DNA of 15,141 nt from CAZBWS01 sp964495705 (GCA_964495705.1 CAZBWS010000062.1:1-15141); one strand, 5' to 3'; numbered from the stretch's first letter, positions 1 through 8,551 are shown. Numbers and translations are program-made. The notes: generated from the sequence alone by a model not told the origin.

Positions 1-162
1 GGCGGCTATAGCGTAGGCGTTGTTCATCGTTCATTGGGGAATAATAACACTTTGAAGATTAATACGAATATGTTGCATAGAGTGGTGAAGGTATTTATCA
101 CTAAAACGAAAGCCGTAGCACCACAGGCAATCAAATTATATGAGCAGCCTGTACATATTTAA
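1..162 (+). CDS. 3' end of an unidentified gene (partial)
   Basis: Frame 1 is open from the first base to a TAA at 160-162, giving 53 C-terminal residues that end in ...IKLYEQPVHI. The other two plus-strand frames hit stops within the first 15 bases. The piece is basic and has no membrane segment or motif that I recognise, so no function is offered. It converges on the RND permease gene, whose stop begins at 167. The 4-nt gap leaves no room for a terminator between the two. A run of 53 open codons could occur by chance, but the convergent packing fits a real gene end. The rest of the gene lies outside the window. Confidence 0.5.
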   Translation, partial: GGYSVGVVHRSLGNNNTLKINTNMLHRVVKVFITKTKAVAPQAIKLYEQPVHI

Positions 163-166
163 TGCC

Positions 167-3100
167 CTACTCCCCTTCCAGCTGATAGGGGTGCTCAAAG
201 CCTAAAAACCTTCTCCAGCCATCCATAATCAAATAGTGGCAAGGCACTAAGACCAACGTCACCATGGTGGCGAATAAAATACCAAAGCCTAAAGAAATCG
301 CCATGGGTATTAAGAATTGTGCTTGCGTGGTTTTTTCAAACAATAAGGGTAGCAGACCGACAAAGGTGGTTAATGAGGTTAGTAGCACTGGGCGAAAGCG
401 TGCTCCACCAGCTTGGTAAACTGCGTCTTGGATACTAGCGCCCGTTTTGATTTTTTGGTTAATATAGTCAACGAGCACTAAAGAGTCATTCACAACAATC
501 CCCACCAAGGCCATCATTCCCATCATACTCATCATTGAAATATCATGCCCCATCAAACCATGGCCAACTAAGGCACCTACAAAGGAAAAGGGAATGATCG
601 ACATTACAATTAGGGGTTGGGCATAGGAGCGCAACGGGATGGCTAAGAGTGTAAAAATAGACAGTAAGACGATACCTAGACCAATACGCAGTTCACTAAA
701 TGTATCTGACTGCTCTCTAGCCTCCCCCTCTAATGTGTAATTAACGCTGGGATTGCTTTTAGTTGCCTCAGCCAACCAAGCTTTTATTTCGGCATTTAAA
801 TTGGGTAAATTGACGCGCTGCTTATCAATATCTGCAACCACATTCACTGCTCGCTGGCGTTCAACATGATAGATAGCCGCAGGCCCACGCGCATAGCGAT
901 AGTCTGCCACATCTGCAAAACGCACCTCTTCAGAAGTAGGGGTTAATAAGCGCAACTCATTTAGGTCACTGCTGGATCTACGTTGTTCGGCAGGGTAGCG
1001 AACCATCACACGTACATCGTCCTGCCCACGTTGAATACGCTGGGCTTGATAACCATCGAGTGCCTGCCTAACTTGGTTAGTTACACTGGCTAGTGTAAGC
1101 CCCAGTATTTCTGCTTGGGGCTTGAGCTCGATCAAAAGCTCTTGTTTTCCATCAGACAAACTATCACTAATATCAAACACACCTTCGTACTCGCTCAACT
1201 TTTCTCTAACACCTTCCACAAGGAGTTGTAAGCTTTGATAATCAGGAGCGGTTAGTTGTATGTCTATCGGGTCTGAGCTACGGCCAATTTCTGCCCTGAA
1301 GTTCATACTTTCAACACCCGCTACAGGGCCTATAGCTGAACGCCATTCTTTAATTAGCTGTGTTGGGTTGATCGTTATAATACGTTCTTGAGGTGGCGTA
1401 ATTTCAAAGCGCACACTGCCTACATTACTTTGCCCTGAAGCATCCCCACCACTGGCACCAATGGTGGATAGAATATTGCGTATCCCCTCATTGCCCTCAC
1501 TATCGCGATATTTATCTTTGAGTGCAACGGCAGCATTCTCTATACGCTTAATCACCTCTTCTGTAATATTCATCGCAGTACCTGTTTGCATAGCCAAGCT
1601 CACTCTGGCGCTTTCACTGGGGATACGAGGAAAAGATACAAAACGTGTCCAACCTGAGGTAACTAATGCAATGGAAACAGCTGTCATTGCGACAAATATC
1701 AAACTAGTTATATAGGGGCGCAACATACAGCGCTTTAACACTGGCTGATAATACCGAACAACAAAAGTCTGCAAGCCTTGCGCAATGTTTTCCTGCAAGG
1801 CAGTTAAGCGATTACTATCGCCTGCTTTAGGCCGCTTTAGGTGCTTTAAATGTGCGGGTAATATCAATTTGCTTTCAATTAAAGAAAACACGAGTACGGG
1901 CATAACGACAAAGGCAATTTGTTCGTAGATAGCCCCCATGCGGCCGCTGATCATAGTGAACGGTAAAAAAGCACAAATAGTGGTTAATACACCAAAGGTT
2001 ACTGGAACGGAGACTTCCTTCGTTCCGTTAATAGCCGCCATTAAACCACTTTGCTTAGGGTTACTTTGATGATGAGTATAAATGTTCTCTGCCGTCACAA
2101 TGGCATCATCAACAACAATACCCAGCACTAAAATAAAGGCAAATAAACTGACCAGGTTTATCGTCACTCCAAGCCAGGGCATTAATACCAACGCCCCCAT
2201 AAAACTTACGGGTATACCCACTACAACCCAAAGAGCAATAGTTGGGCGTAAAAAGCAGCTCAGTAATAAAATAACCAACAAGCCGCCTTGCCAAGCACTG
2301 TTGAATAAGGTCGAAAGACGTGCGCGCACGATACGGGAGTCATCATCCCAAATATCAATACTCACGGAGTTTGGCAAACTAGCACGCAGCCCAGGCAAAT
2401 AAGCCTGCACCGCATCAGATACCGATATCGCACTCTCCGAGCCCGTACGATAGACATTCACTACCGCTGCCAGCTTGGAATTGTAGCGCGTGATAATAGG
2501 CGCCTCTTCAAAGCTATCGTCTATCACTGCAATGTCACCCAGCTTTAAGCTTGAGCCATCGGCATAACGCTTCAGCACAATATCTGCATATTCAGTGTAA
2601 TTATAGGCTTGAGCTTTACTGCGCACACGAATTTCACCGCTTAGACTTTTGATCTGGCCCGCCGACAAGTCTATGGATTGGGATTGAATGGCTTGACCCA
2701 CTGACTGTAAACTCAACTGGTGTTGGCGTAGGGTATCTTGGTCTATATTTATTGTGATTTCATAAGGTCTTAAACCTTCTATATCGGTTTGAGTAATACC
2801 TTTCAATTGAGTTAATTCATCACGCACCCGTCGAGTCACACGGCTCAGCTCCTTTTCATCTAGTTCACCCGAGACAACCAAACTCAAAACCTCTCGCTTG
2901 CGCAGAGCAAGCTCTATGCGAGGTCGCTCTGCCTCAACAGGCAGTGTCGATAAGGAGTCAACACGAGACTTGATTTCATTCAGAGCAGCTTGGGCATCGC
3001 TACCTGAAAATAGCTCAACCGTAATGAGTGCCGATTGTTCAGATGAGCGGGAGCTGAGTTTTTTAATGTACGATAAATCAGCAATTTCCTCTTCCACACG

Positions 3101-3292
3101 ACTAGCAACGCCTTGCTCCATATCTTCGGGTGCTGCAGCGCGTTGAAAAACGCTAATATTGATAATATCAATATCAAACTCGGGAAATATCTCCAAGGGC
3201 AGGCGCTGGCTCAGGCTATACAATCCAGTGAGCACAATACAAGCCAATAAAAGATTAGCCGCCACATGGTTGCGGGCAAACCATGCAATCAT
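167..3292 (-). CDS. RND multidrug/solute efflux permease (AcrB-like inner-membrane pump)
   Basis: This is the proton-driven inner-membrane pump of a tripartite efflux system. It takes substrates from the periplasm or outer leaflet and passes them to the outer-membrane channel. At 1041 residues it has the usual full RND length. The layout is TM1 at about 8-30, a first large porter/docking loop, TM2-6 at about 335-500, TM7 near 530, a second periplasmic loop, and TM8-12 from about 868. The TM4 proton-relay pair is present as GIVVDDAIV (D395, D396, matching AcrB D407/D408). The TM10 lysine of AcrB (K940) is replaced: the motif reads GIVVNDSLV with N935-D936. The ATG shares an ATGA overlap with the adaptor's TGA stop, and GGAG lies about 10 nt upstream. 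It is the last gene of the operon. The family is certain; the substrate cannot be told from sequence. Confidence 0.95.
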   Translation of the reverse strand: MIAWFARNHVAANLLLACIVLTGLYSLSQRLPLEIFPEFDIDIINISVFQRAAAPEDMEQGVASRVEEEIADLSYIKKLSSRSSEQSALITVELFSGSDAQAALNEIKSRVDSLSTLPVEAERPRIELALRKREVLSLVVSGELDEKELSRVTRRVRDELTQLKGITQTDIEGLRPYEITINIDQDTLRQHQLSLQSVGQAIQSQSIDLSAGQIKSLSGEIRVRSKAQAYNYTEYADIVLKRYADGSSLKLGDIAVIDDSFEEAPIITRYNSKLAAVVNVYRTGSESAISVSDAVQAYLPGLRASLPNSVSIDIWDDDSRIVRARLSTLFNSAWQGGLLVILLLSCFLRPTIALWVVVGIPVSFMGALVLMPWLGVTINLVSLFAFILVLGIVVDDAIVTAENIYTHHQSNPKQSGLMAAINGTKEVSVPVTFGVLTTICAFLPFTMISGRMGAIYEQIAFVVMPVLVFSLIESKLILPAHLKHLKRPKAGDSNRLTALQENIAQGLQTFVVRYYQPVLKRCMLRPYITSLIFVAMTAVSIALVTSGWTRFVSFPRIPSESARVSLAMQTGTAMNITEEVIKRIENAAVALKDKYRDSEGNEGIRNILSTIGASGGDASGQSNVGSVRFEITPPQERIITINPTQLIKEWRSAIGPVAGVESMNFRAEIGRSSDPIDIQLTAPDYQSLQLLVEGVREKLSEYEGVFDISDSLSDGKQELLIELKPQAEILGLTLASVTNQVRQALDGYQAQRIQRGQDDVRVMVRYPAEQRRSSSDLNELRLLTPTSEEVRFADVADYRYARGPAAIYHVERQRAVNVVADIDKQRVNLPNLNAEIKAWLAEATKSNPSVNYTLEGEAREQSDTFSELRIGLGIVLLSIFTLLAIPLRSYAQPLIVMSIIPFSFVGALVGHGLMGHDISMMSMMGMMALVGIVVNDSLVLVDYINQKIKTGASIQDAVYQAGGARFRPVLLTSLTTFVGLLPLLFEKTTQAQFLIPMAISLGFGILFATMVTLVLVPCHYLIMDGWRRFLGFEHPYQLEGE

Positions 3293-4413
3293 TGGGCTAA
3301 CTCCCGACTCGCATCCAGTAACTCTACACGAGTGCCACTCACCACATGCGCCAACGCCGTTATATTAACCATAGCATTTTGCTCTAAGCCACTATCAATA
3401 TAAACGTGTTGACTGTCCTTCCAAACAATATTTACCTGACGTTTTTGTAAGCGCCCATCTACCAACTCCCATACACTGTCACCATTGACTAATGATGCGA
3501 CGGGAAGCACTGCTACATTTTTCAAAGCCTTACTTTTGATACGTGCGCTCACAAAGTCACCTGCGATAAGGCTGCTACCTGTATGTTGCTTATCAATGCT
3601 CGCGACGAGCTTCAGTTGTCGATTATTTGGATCAATAAAATCCGCCTGCCGCACTAACTTAGCCGGCACTGCCTCTCCAGCTTGGCTTTGTAAAACTACT
3701 TCGGTGTCCTCGTTTTTACTGGGCAGTAAATGCCTCCACTGCGAACTAACGGCTAGGACTACTTCTAAATTCTGTGTTGAAACTACTTCTGCTAGCGGCG
3801 TACCTGGGGTGACATATTGACCTAAACCAACATGCAGCTGCGTACTTGAACCTGTGAACGGGGCACGAATACGCGTGCGCTCTAAATTCAATTTAGCCTG
3901 TGCCACCTGAGCCTCGACCGCAGCCAAACGTGCCCGTGCTGCCATTAACTGAGGTTTACGCAGTACTAAGTCATTCGGCTTTTTCTGTTGATTGAGGCGC
4001 TGCCAATCCCTCGCTGCCTGTTCGGATCGTGCCTTTTCTTGTTGTAATTCAACTTCGGCTTCACGCAATTGTGCCGTAACCAATTCTAACGCTGTTTGAT
4101 AATCTCGATCATCCAATACAATCAATACATCACGGTATTGAAAAGCGCCTTGCTGACGAACTCGGTCATTCAAAGTAGTAACAACGCCACTCACTTGAGC
4201 CGAGAGTACCGATCGCGTTTGCGCAGTAACCAAGCCTTGGCTGGGTAATAAGACGACACTATCTATATAGTCTACCTTTTGTATAGCAACTTTCACTAAC
4301 GGCTCTGGGCGTAGCTCACGCTTTTTTACGCTAGGTCTAGAGGCATACAATAAGCTAATCACTAATATCGCGAACAACACTATGCAAAATGGAACTAAAA
4401 ATTTACGGAACAT
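3289..4413 (-). CDS. RND efflux periplasmic adaptor (membrane fusion protein)
   Basis: This adaptor links the RND permease to the outer-membrane channel in the periplasm. Counting from the ATG at 4411-4413 it has 374 residues. An N-terminal membrane anchor spans about 5-24 (FLVPFCIVLFAILVISLLY) and shows no convincing lipobox. A split lipoyl domain follows (about 68-100, LSAQVSGVV, and 180-215, TRIRAPFTG). Between its halves is a long Glu/Gln/Arg-rich alpha-helical hairpin (about 105-178), and beta-barrel and membrane-proximal domains come after. An in-frame GTG at 4426-4428 would add five residues. I prefer the ATG because GTGAG sits about 8 nt upstream of it, while the GTG has no obvious Shine-Dalgarno. 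The start overlaps the end of the channel gene by 11 nt, and the stop overlaps the permease start by 4 nt, which indicates translational coupling. Confidence 0.93.
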   Translation of the reverse strand: MFRKFLVPFCIVLFAILVISLLYASRPSVKKRELRPEPLVKVAIQKVDYIDSVVLLPSQGLVTAQTRSVLSAQVSGVVTTLNDRVRQQGAFQYRDVLIVLDDRDYQTALELVTAQLREAEVELQQEKARSEQAARDWQRLNQQKKPNDLVLRKPQLMAARARLAAVEAQVAQAKLNLERTRIRAPFTGSSTQLHVGLGQYVTPGTPLAEVVSTQNLEVVLAVSSQWRHLLPSKNEDTEVVLQSQAGEAVPAKLVRQADFIDPNNRQLKLVASIDKQHTGSSLIAGDFVSARIKSKALKNVAVLPVASLVNGDSVWELVDGRLQKRQVNIVWKDSQHVYIDSGLEQNAMVNITALAHVVSGTRVELLDASRELAQ

Positions 4414-5776
4414 TGGTAGTATTCTCACGGGGTATATGGCCGCCTAAGGCAAGGTGAAGGTCGACTCGATTCTGAAGTAATGTAGCCTGCAGCTCTAGAA
4501 CATTGATTTTGCGATCAAATGCGGTGCGCTGGCTCTGCAACCACGTATTAAAATTCTCCAAACCACTCAAGTAGCGCTCCAAAGCCTGCTGCTCTGCTTG
4601 CTCAGAAATAGTCGCAGCTTGCTGAGCCCCCCGCCACTCTTGATAAAGTGTTTGCTCATTATTTAACGTATTCAAAGCATCTTGAAAGGCATTTAACGCT
4701 GCAGACTTAAAGTCAGCTACAGCCGCTCTATATAGGCTAGCTTGCCTTTCGCTCTCCGCAGCCAAAGCTTTCCCCCTAAATAAAGGTGCGGTGACATTAC
4801 CCAAGGCCGACCAAAAGGGGGTTTTTCCATCAACGGCATTAGCGAGAGTATCACTAGCATAGCCGGTTTGTGCCGTTAAGCTAAATACAGGCAATCTATT
4901 TTTCTGTGCCAGTTTTCGACGCGCCTGCTGTGCGGCCAAATTAAATTGGGCTGCACGCACATCTGGCCTACGCTCTAAAAGAATGGAAGATAATTGACTT
5001 GGTGGCAATGCAGCAACGCTTGGCATCTTGGAGCCGGTATTAATGACATCACCTGGATAACGACCCAATAAGCGACTTAATTGGTACTGACTTTGCTTAA
5101 AGGCTCTCTCAACGCGATGTAAATTAGCCGAACCACTCGCCAACTCTGCTCTAGCAGAGTACAGGTCCAAAGCTTCTCGGGTACCTTGACTAAAGCCATC
5201 TTCGACTAGTTCTAAGCTTTGTTGCAAATTCTGTTGTCGCTGTTGATTCAACAAAAATTGTTGGTGATTGGCCAACACAGTGAGCCAAGCCTTGCTAACA
5301 TTTGCAGAAAGAGAAAAGCGCGCCCACTGGGCATCTGCAGCACTCGCCTTAGCCGACCAAACATTAGCCGCTCTTTGCTGTGCTAATCGCCCCCATAAAT
5401 CGATCTCCCAACTTAAACGTAAACCGATAGAGGCTGTATCACTGACAGTACCATTATTATCACTGCGTTGATTATCTACGTTAAGGTCTAAATTAGGCAA
5501 GCGACCATCAATTGACGCTAGCGCGGTGCTCGCTGTAAGTCGTGCAGCTATAGCATGCCAGTCTGGATTTTGCTCCACAGCCTCATTAATCAAACCTTGT
5601 AGAATCGGGTCATTAAATTGTTCAAACCAATCGGGAATAATCAGTGGCTGCCTTAAATACTTAGGCAATTCTGAAGTTAAGCTTTGCAATGGTTCCTTAG
5701 GCACAGTCTTGCTAGCACAGGCTAAAACACCTGATAAACAAAACAAGACCAAAAATGTCATTTTCCAGAAACCCAT
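4403..5776 (-). CDS. Outer-membrane efflux channel lipoprotein (TolC/NodT-OprM family)
   Basis: This is the outer-membrane exit duct of the tripartite pump. The 457-residue protein begins with a lipoprotein signal peptide: the lysine at residue 5, a hydrophobic stretch, then the lipobox VLAC with the lipid-carrying cysteine at C20. It contains the two repeated outer-membrane efflux domains with long helices rich in Ala, Gln and Arg. Family landmarks include SWEIDLWGRL in the first half and the RRPDVRAAQ segment that opens the second repeat. The ATG at 5774-5776 was kept over an internal ATG at 5761 because only the longer form supplies a positive n-region. It is first in the operon, so the order is channel, adaptor, permease. 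No TetR, MarR or two-component regulator gene is adjacent; control must come from elsewhere or from the leader region. Confidence 0.93.
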   Translation of the reverse strand: MGFWKMTFLVLFCLSGVLACASKTVPKEPLQSLTSELPKYLRQPLIIPDWFEQFNDPILQGLINEAVEQNPDWHAIAARLTASTALASIDGRLPNLDLNVDNQRSDNNGTVSDTASIGLRLSWEIDLWGRLAQQRAANVWSAKASAADAQWARFSLSANVSKAWLTVLANHQQFLLNQQRQQNLQQSLELVEDGFSQGTREALDLYSARAELASGSANLHRVERAFKQSQYQLSRLLGRYPGDVINTGSKMPSVAALPPSQLSSILLERRPDVRAAQFNLAAQQARRKLAQKNRLPVFSLTAQTGYASDTLANAVDGKTPFWSALGNVTAPLFRGKALAAESERQASLYRAAVADFKSAALNAFQDALNTLNNEQTLYQEWRGAQQAATISEQAEQQALERYLSGLENFNTWLQSQRTAFDRKINVLELQATLLQNRVDLHLALGGHIPRENTTNVP

Positions 5777-5813
5777 ATAAACCGTGAAACCCTTTTTAAG
5801 CCGATGAATCCTA

Positions 5814-5832
5814 CACCAAAGTAAGCTTGGTG
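5814..5832. promoter_or_regulatory. Inverted repeat in the efflux operon leader (possible operator or hairpin)
   Basis: CACCAA (5814-5819) and TTGGTG (5827-5832) are perfect 6-bp inverted arms around a 7-nt centre, 38 nt upstream of the channel-gene start. The spacing would suit a dimeric repressor site or a small leader hairpin. A 6-bp match can arise by chance, and the regulator is not identifiable. Confidence 0.3.
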
Positions 5833-6128
5833 AAGCTGCTTATTGCCTATAGAGACAAACTTAAGCTTTTAAAGTTTTTTATATCAAATCAATGTGAAGG
5901 AAATATGTAGAGATAGGCGTCGACTACATTTATTACGACTAACATCTCATTTTCAGCCAAAGCGCCTCGATTAGTACTTCAAGCTGATTGGAGAATGGTC
6001 TTTTTTCCGATTTTCCTGATATGAAAAAAGGAAAAAAGTAAATTTCGGCAGGAAAAAAAAAGCAATAAGCGACTGATTTAAATGAATTTAATAGAAATAA
6101 TTTAAAGAAATCGGGAAAATATGCGAGC

Positions 6129-6157
6129 TTGCCTCACTTATATGCGTGATGTACATT
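6129..6157 (+). promoter_or_regulatory. Weak candidate promoter for the GH31 gene
   Basis: TTGCCT (6129-6134) and TACATT (6152-6157) are separated by 17 nt and each matches four of six sigma-70 consensus positions. The implied leader is about 55-60 nt. A rival pair, TTGACG (6158-6163) and TATAAC (6186-6191), has better hexamers but a 22-nt spacer, which is too long for normal sigma-70 use. Confidence 0.25.
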
Positions 6158-6221
6158 TTGACGACTACAAAACTCAAGCCAGCACTATAACTGAGCTCGC
6201 AGATTAACAATAAGGTGAATT

Positions 6222-8519
6222 ATGAATTACAAGACTTTACTACTATTAACGAGCACAGGACTGTTCAGCAGTGCTGCCTTGGCTGGCGGTGGTAGCCCAG
6301 CAGAGCCTACAGGACCTGGCCGAGGTGACGTAGAAAGCAACACCTCTGCAACCAGCAAAACCGCTGGTGACTTTCAGGTTCAGTGGACAAGTGAAGCACA
6401 ACTGCGCGTGTTAAATGCAGGCCGCGAAGTATGGGCATCTCGCCCAGGTAAATCCTTTGTACGCGGCGCTCGTCATTCATTGTCGGCCACAGAGGAGCGA
6501 GGTTCATTTGATGTTAGAGAGAACCTTTCTTCAGTATGTGATACCCAAACAGTTGACAATATCAGCCGCAATTGGTCAGGCATTGTTACTGTCACTGGCC
6601 AAATATCAGGCGGTAGCAACTGTGATTCTGCCTACACACTGCGCTTTGAGCAGGCTCAATACGGTCACTTAAAATATAGCATCAGCTTTACTAACAACGA
6701 CGTAAACTATTCGGAGTTTGCCTATAACTCTGCTAGCAACGAACGCTTCCACGGCTTTGGTGAGCAATTTTCTGTGCTCAACATGAAGGGTAAGACGATT
6801 CCTGTATTGACGGAAGAAGGCGGTGTTGGCCGTGGTCACACCCCTATTACTCAACTCGTCAACTTAGGCTCAGGTGGTTCTGGCGGCAACGAACTGACGA
6901 CTTATTACGCTGTACCACAGTACATTACCAATACTAACAAATCTCTATTTTTAGAAAACACGGACTACAGCGTATTTGACCTAAGTGCTGACGATGAAGT
7001 ACGTGTTCGCCTATTCAGCGCTAATATGCAAGGCCGTATTTTAGCTGGCGATAGCATGTTGGAGCTAATTGAACGCTTCACTGAATACTCTGGCCGTATG
7101 CGCGCCCTACCCGACTGGTTTAACGAAGGGGCTATCGTAGGCATGCAAGGGGGTACGGATGCCGTTACAAACGTACTAAATGAGCTGAAGCAGCGTGGCA
7201 CACCTATCGGTGGCTTCTGGTTGCAGGACTGGGTTGGCAAGCGCCAAACCTCCTTCGGTTCACAGCTATGGTGGAACTGGGAGCTAGACGAAGACCTCTA
7301 TCCCAACTGGAATGGCTTAGTTGACGCTATCGAAGGCGAAGGCGGAAAAATGATGTGTTACATCAATGCTTTCCTAGTTGACGCGACGGAAAAAGGTAAT
7401 GTTCAGCGCAACCTATACACTGAAGCGGTGCAAAATAATTATTTAGTGAAAAATCAAGACGGCGATATCTATGCTGTTACTAATACTGATTTTGATGCTG
7501 GCATGATCGACTTCACTAACCCTAATGCAGTGGTATGGATCAAGAATGTTATTAAAGATGAGTTGATCACCAAGGGTCGTTGCCACGGCTGGATGCACGA
7601 CTTTGCTGAAGCACTGCCTTTTGATGCGGTACTTTACAGTGGCCAAGACGCTGCTGAATATCATAATCAATACCCTGTTGACTGGGCACGCATTGCCCGT
7701 GAAGCGATTACTGAAGCAGGTTATGGCGACGACATCGTGTTCTTTAACCGCGCGGGTTCAGCGCAGACTCCCGCTTATAGCACACTTATCTGGCAGGGTG
7801 ACCAGCTAGTAACCTGGGATAGGTACGACGGGATAAAGACTTCAATTATGGCCTTATTAACAGGTGGCTTCTCCGGAATCAGTTTGAACCACAGCGATAT
7901 CGGTGGTTACACCAACGCAAGCTTTGGTGGTGTTGGCTACAACCGTGAAGAAGAATTACTACTGCGCTGGATGGAACTATCCGCATTCACTGCTGCATAC
8001 CGTACTCACGAAGGCCTAAAGCCTGAAGATAATGCACAATTCTATGATAATGATACGACTTACGACCAATTTGATCGCTTTGCTCGCGTCTACAAAGCCT
8101 TGGCATTCTACCGCTCACAGCTAATGGTTGACGCTGAGACCAAGGGCCACCCACTGGTTCGCCACCCTATGTTGCACTATCCAAACGATGCAGAAATTGC
8201 AGGTTTGACTGACCACATGATGTTAGGTGAAGAAGTTTTATTTGCCCCTATCGTTAACAAGCAAACCTACAACCAAGACTGGAAGAAAGTATACTTCCCT
8301 GAAGCTGAGTCGACCACTTGGATTAATATCTTCACGGGTGATCGCTACGGTCTAAACGGCAACACCACAGCACCTAGCTGGTTAAACGCTGCTAATTCTG
8401 CTGAGGGTAACTACGAGTGGGTCTATGCCCCTATTGGTTCTCCTGCCGCTTTCTATAAGCAGGGTTCTGCTATCGGTGCTCAGCTAGAACAAAACTTAGT
8501 GTCATTAGGCATTAAGTAA
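6222..8519 (+). CDS. Exported GH31 alpha-glycosidase, sulfoquinovosidase (YihQ)-like with altered sulfonate site
   Basis: This is a retaining alpha-glycosidase of family GH31. TAAGGTG lies just upstream of the ATG. A Sec signal peptide (MNYKTLLLL...AALA, likely cut after A21) and a Gly/Ser-rich linker precede an N-terminal beta domain (about 50-295), the (beta/alpha)8 barrel (about 296-600) and a C-terminal beta domain. The catalytic nucleophile is D460 in GWMHDFAE and the acid/base is D527 in WQGDQ. Compared with E. coli YihQ from memory, long stretches align without gaps (EQFS, GRG, PDW, QGGT, QDW, TSFG, HSDIGGY, FSAF, RTHEG). The five sulfoquinovose-site residues Q262-Q288-R301-W304-Y508 map to Q309-Q335-Q348-W351-Y563. 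The sulfonate-binding arginine is therefore glutamine here. Unlike cytoplasmic YihQ it is exported, and C106 and C134 could form a disulfide. GH31 membership is firm. The substrate is uncertain: sulfoquinovoside, or more likely a neutral alpha-glucoside or related sugar. No sulfoglycolysis genes are nearby. Confidence 0.93.
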   Translation: MNYKTLLLLTSTGLFSSAALAGGGSPAEPTGPGRGDVESNTSATSKTAGDFQVQWTSEAQLRVLNAGREVWASRPGKSFVRGARHSLSATEERGSFDVRENLSSVCDTQTVDNISRNWSGIVTVTGQISGGSNCDSAYTLRFEQAQYGHLKYSISFTNNDVNYSEFAYNSASNERFHGFGEQFSVLNMKGKTIPVLTEEGGVGRGHTPITQLVNLGSGGSGGNELTTYYAVPQYITNTNKSLFLENTDYSVFDLSADDEVRVRLFSANMQGRILAGDSMLELIERFTEYSGRMRALPDWFNEGAIVGMQGGTDAVTNVLNELKQRGTPIGGFWLQDWVGKRQTSFGSQLWWNWELDEDLYPNWNGLVDAIEGEGGKMMCYINAFLVDATEKGNVQRNLYTEAVQNNYLVKNQDGDIYAVTNTDFDAGMIDFTNPNAVVWIKNVIKDELITKGRCHGWMHDFAEALPFDAVLYSGQDAAEYHNQYPVDWARIAREAITEAGYGDDIVFFNRAGSAQTPAYSTLIWQGDQLVTWDRYDGIKTSIMALLTGGFSGISLNHSDIGGYTNASFGGVGYNREEELLLRWMELSAFTAAYRTHEGLKPEDNAQFYDNDTTYDQFDRFARVYKALAFYRSQLMVDAETKGHPLVRHPMLHYPNDAEIAGLTDHMMLGEEVLFAPIVNKQTYNQDWKKVYFPEAESTTWINIFTGDRYGLNGNTTAPSWLNAANSAEGNYEWVYAPIGSPAAFYKQGSAIGAQLEQNLVSLGIK

Positions 8520-8534
8520 GATACCACCAACCCC

Positions 8535-8551
8535 GGCCTGCATAGCAGGCC
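8535..8551. other. Short GC-rich hairpin after the GH31 gene
   Basis: GGCCTGC (8535-8541) and GCAGGCC (8545-8551) form a perfect 7-bp stem with an ATA loop, 15 nt after the GH31 stop. There is no T-tract on either strand, so it is not a terminator by itself. It may protect the transcript's 3' end upstream of the true terminator. Confidence 0.5.

Larger units (their letters stand above)
5777..6221. other. 445-nt AT-rich divergent intergenic region
   Basis: This spacer separates the leftward efflux operon from the rightward GH31 gene and must hold promoters for both. No convincing open reading frame or structured RNA gene is visible. For the efflux side, TTGATA (plus-strand 5882-5887) with a 17-nt spacer to TTAAGT (5859-5864) is a possible but poor promoter. 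The middle (about 6000-6120) is dominated by A/T and purine runs. It contains a 9-bp inverted repeat (CTTTTTTCC at 6000-6008, GGAAAAAAG at 6030-6038) and related TTTTCC/CGATTT-type words at 6003-6014 and 6108-6119. None of these can be assigned to a known regulator by eye. Confidence 0.6.

Noticed and set aside
172..191. CCCCT/AGGGG stem at the end of the permease gene as a terminator
   Set aside because: Only 5 bp with no T-tract on either strand. It lies within coding sequence.
1461..3368. Several plus-strand open frames inside the RND permease and adaptor genes
   Set aside because: They lie antisense to strongly supported long coding regions and show no recognisable domains or ribosome-binding sites, so they are reading-frame shadows.
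6158..6191. TTGACG...TATAAC as the GH31 promoter
   Set aside because: The 22-nt spacer is outside the normal 16-18 nt range for sigma-70.
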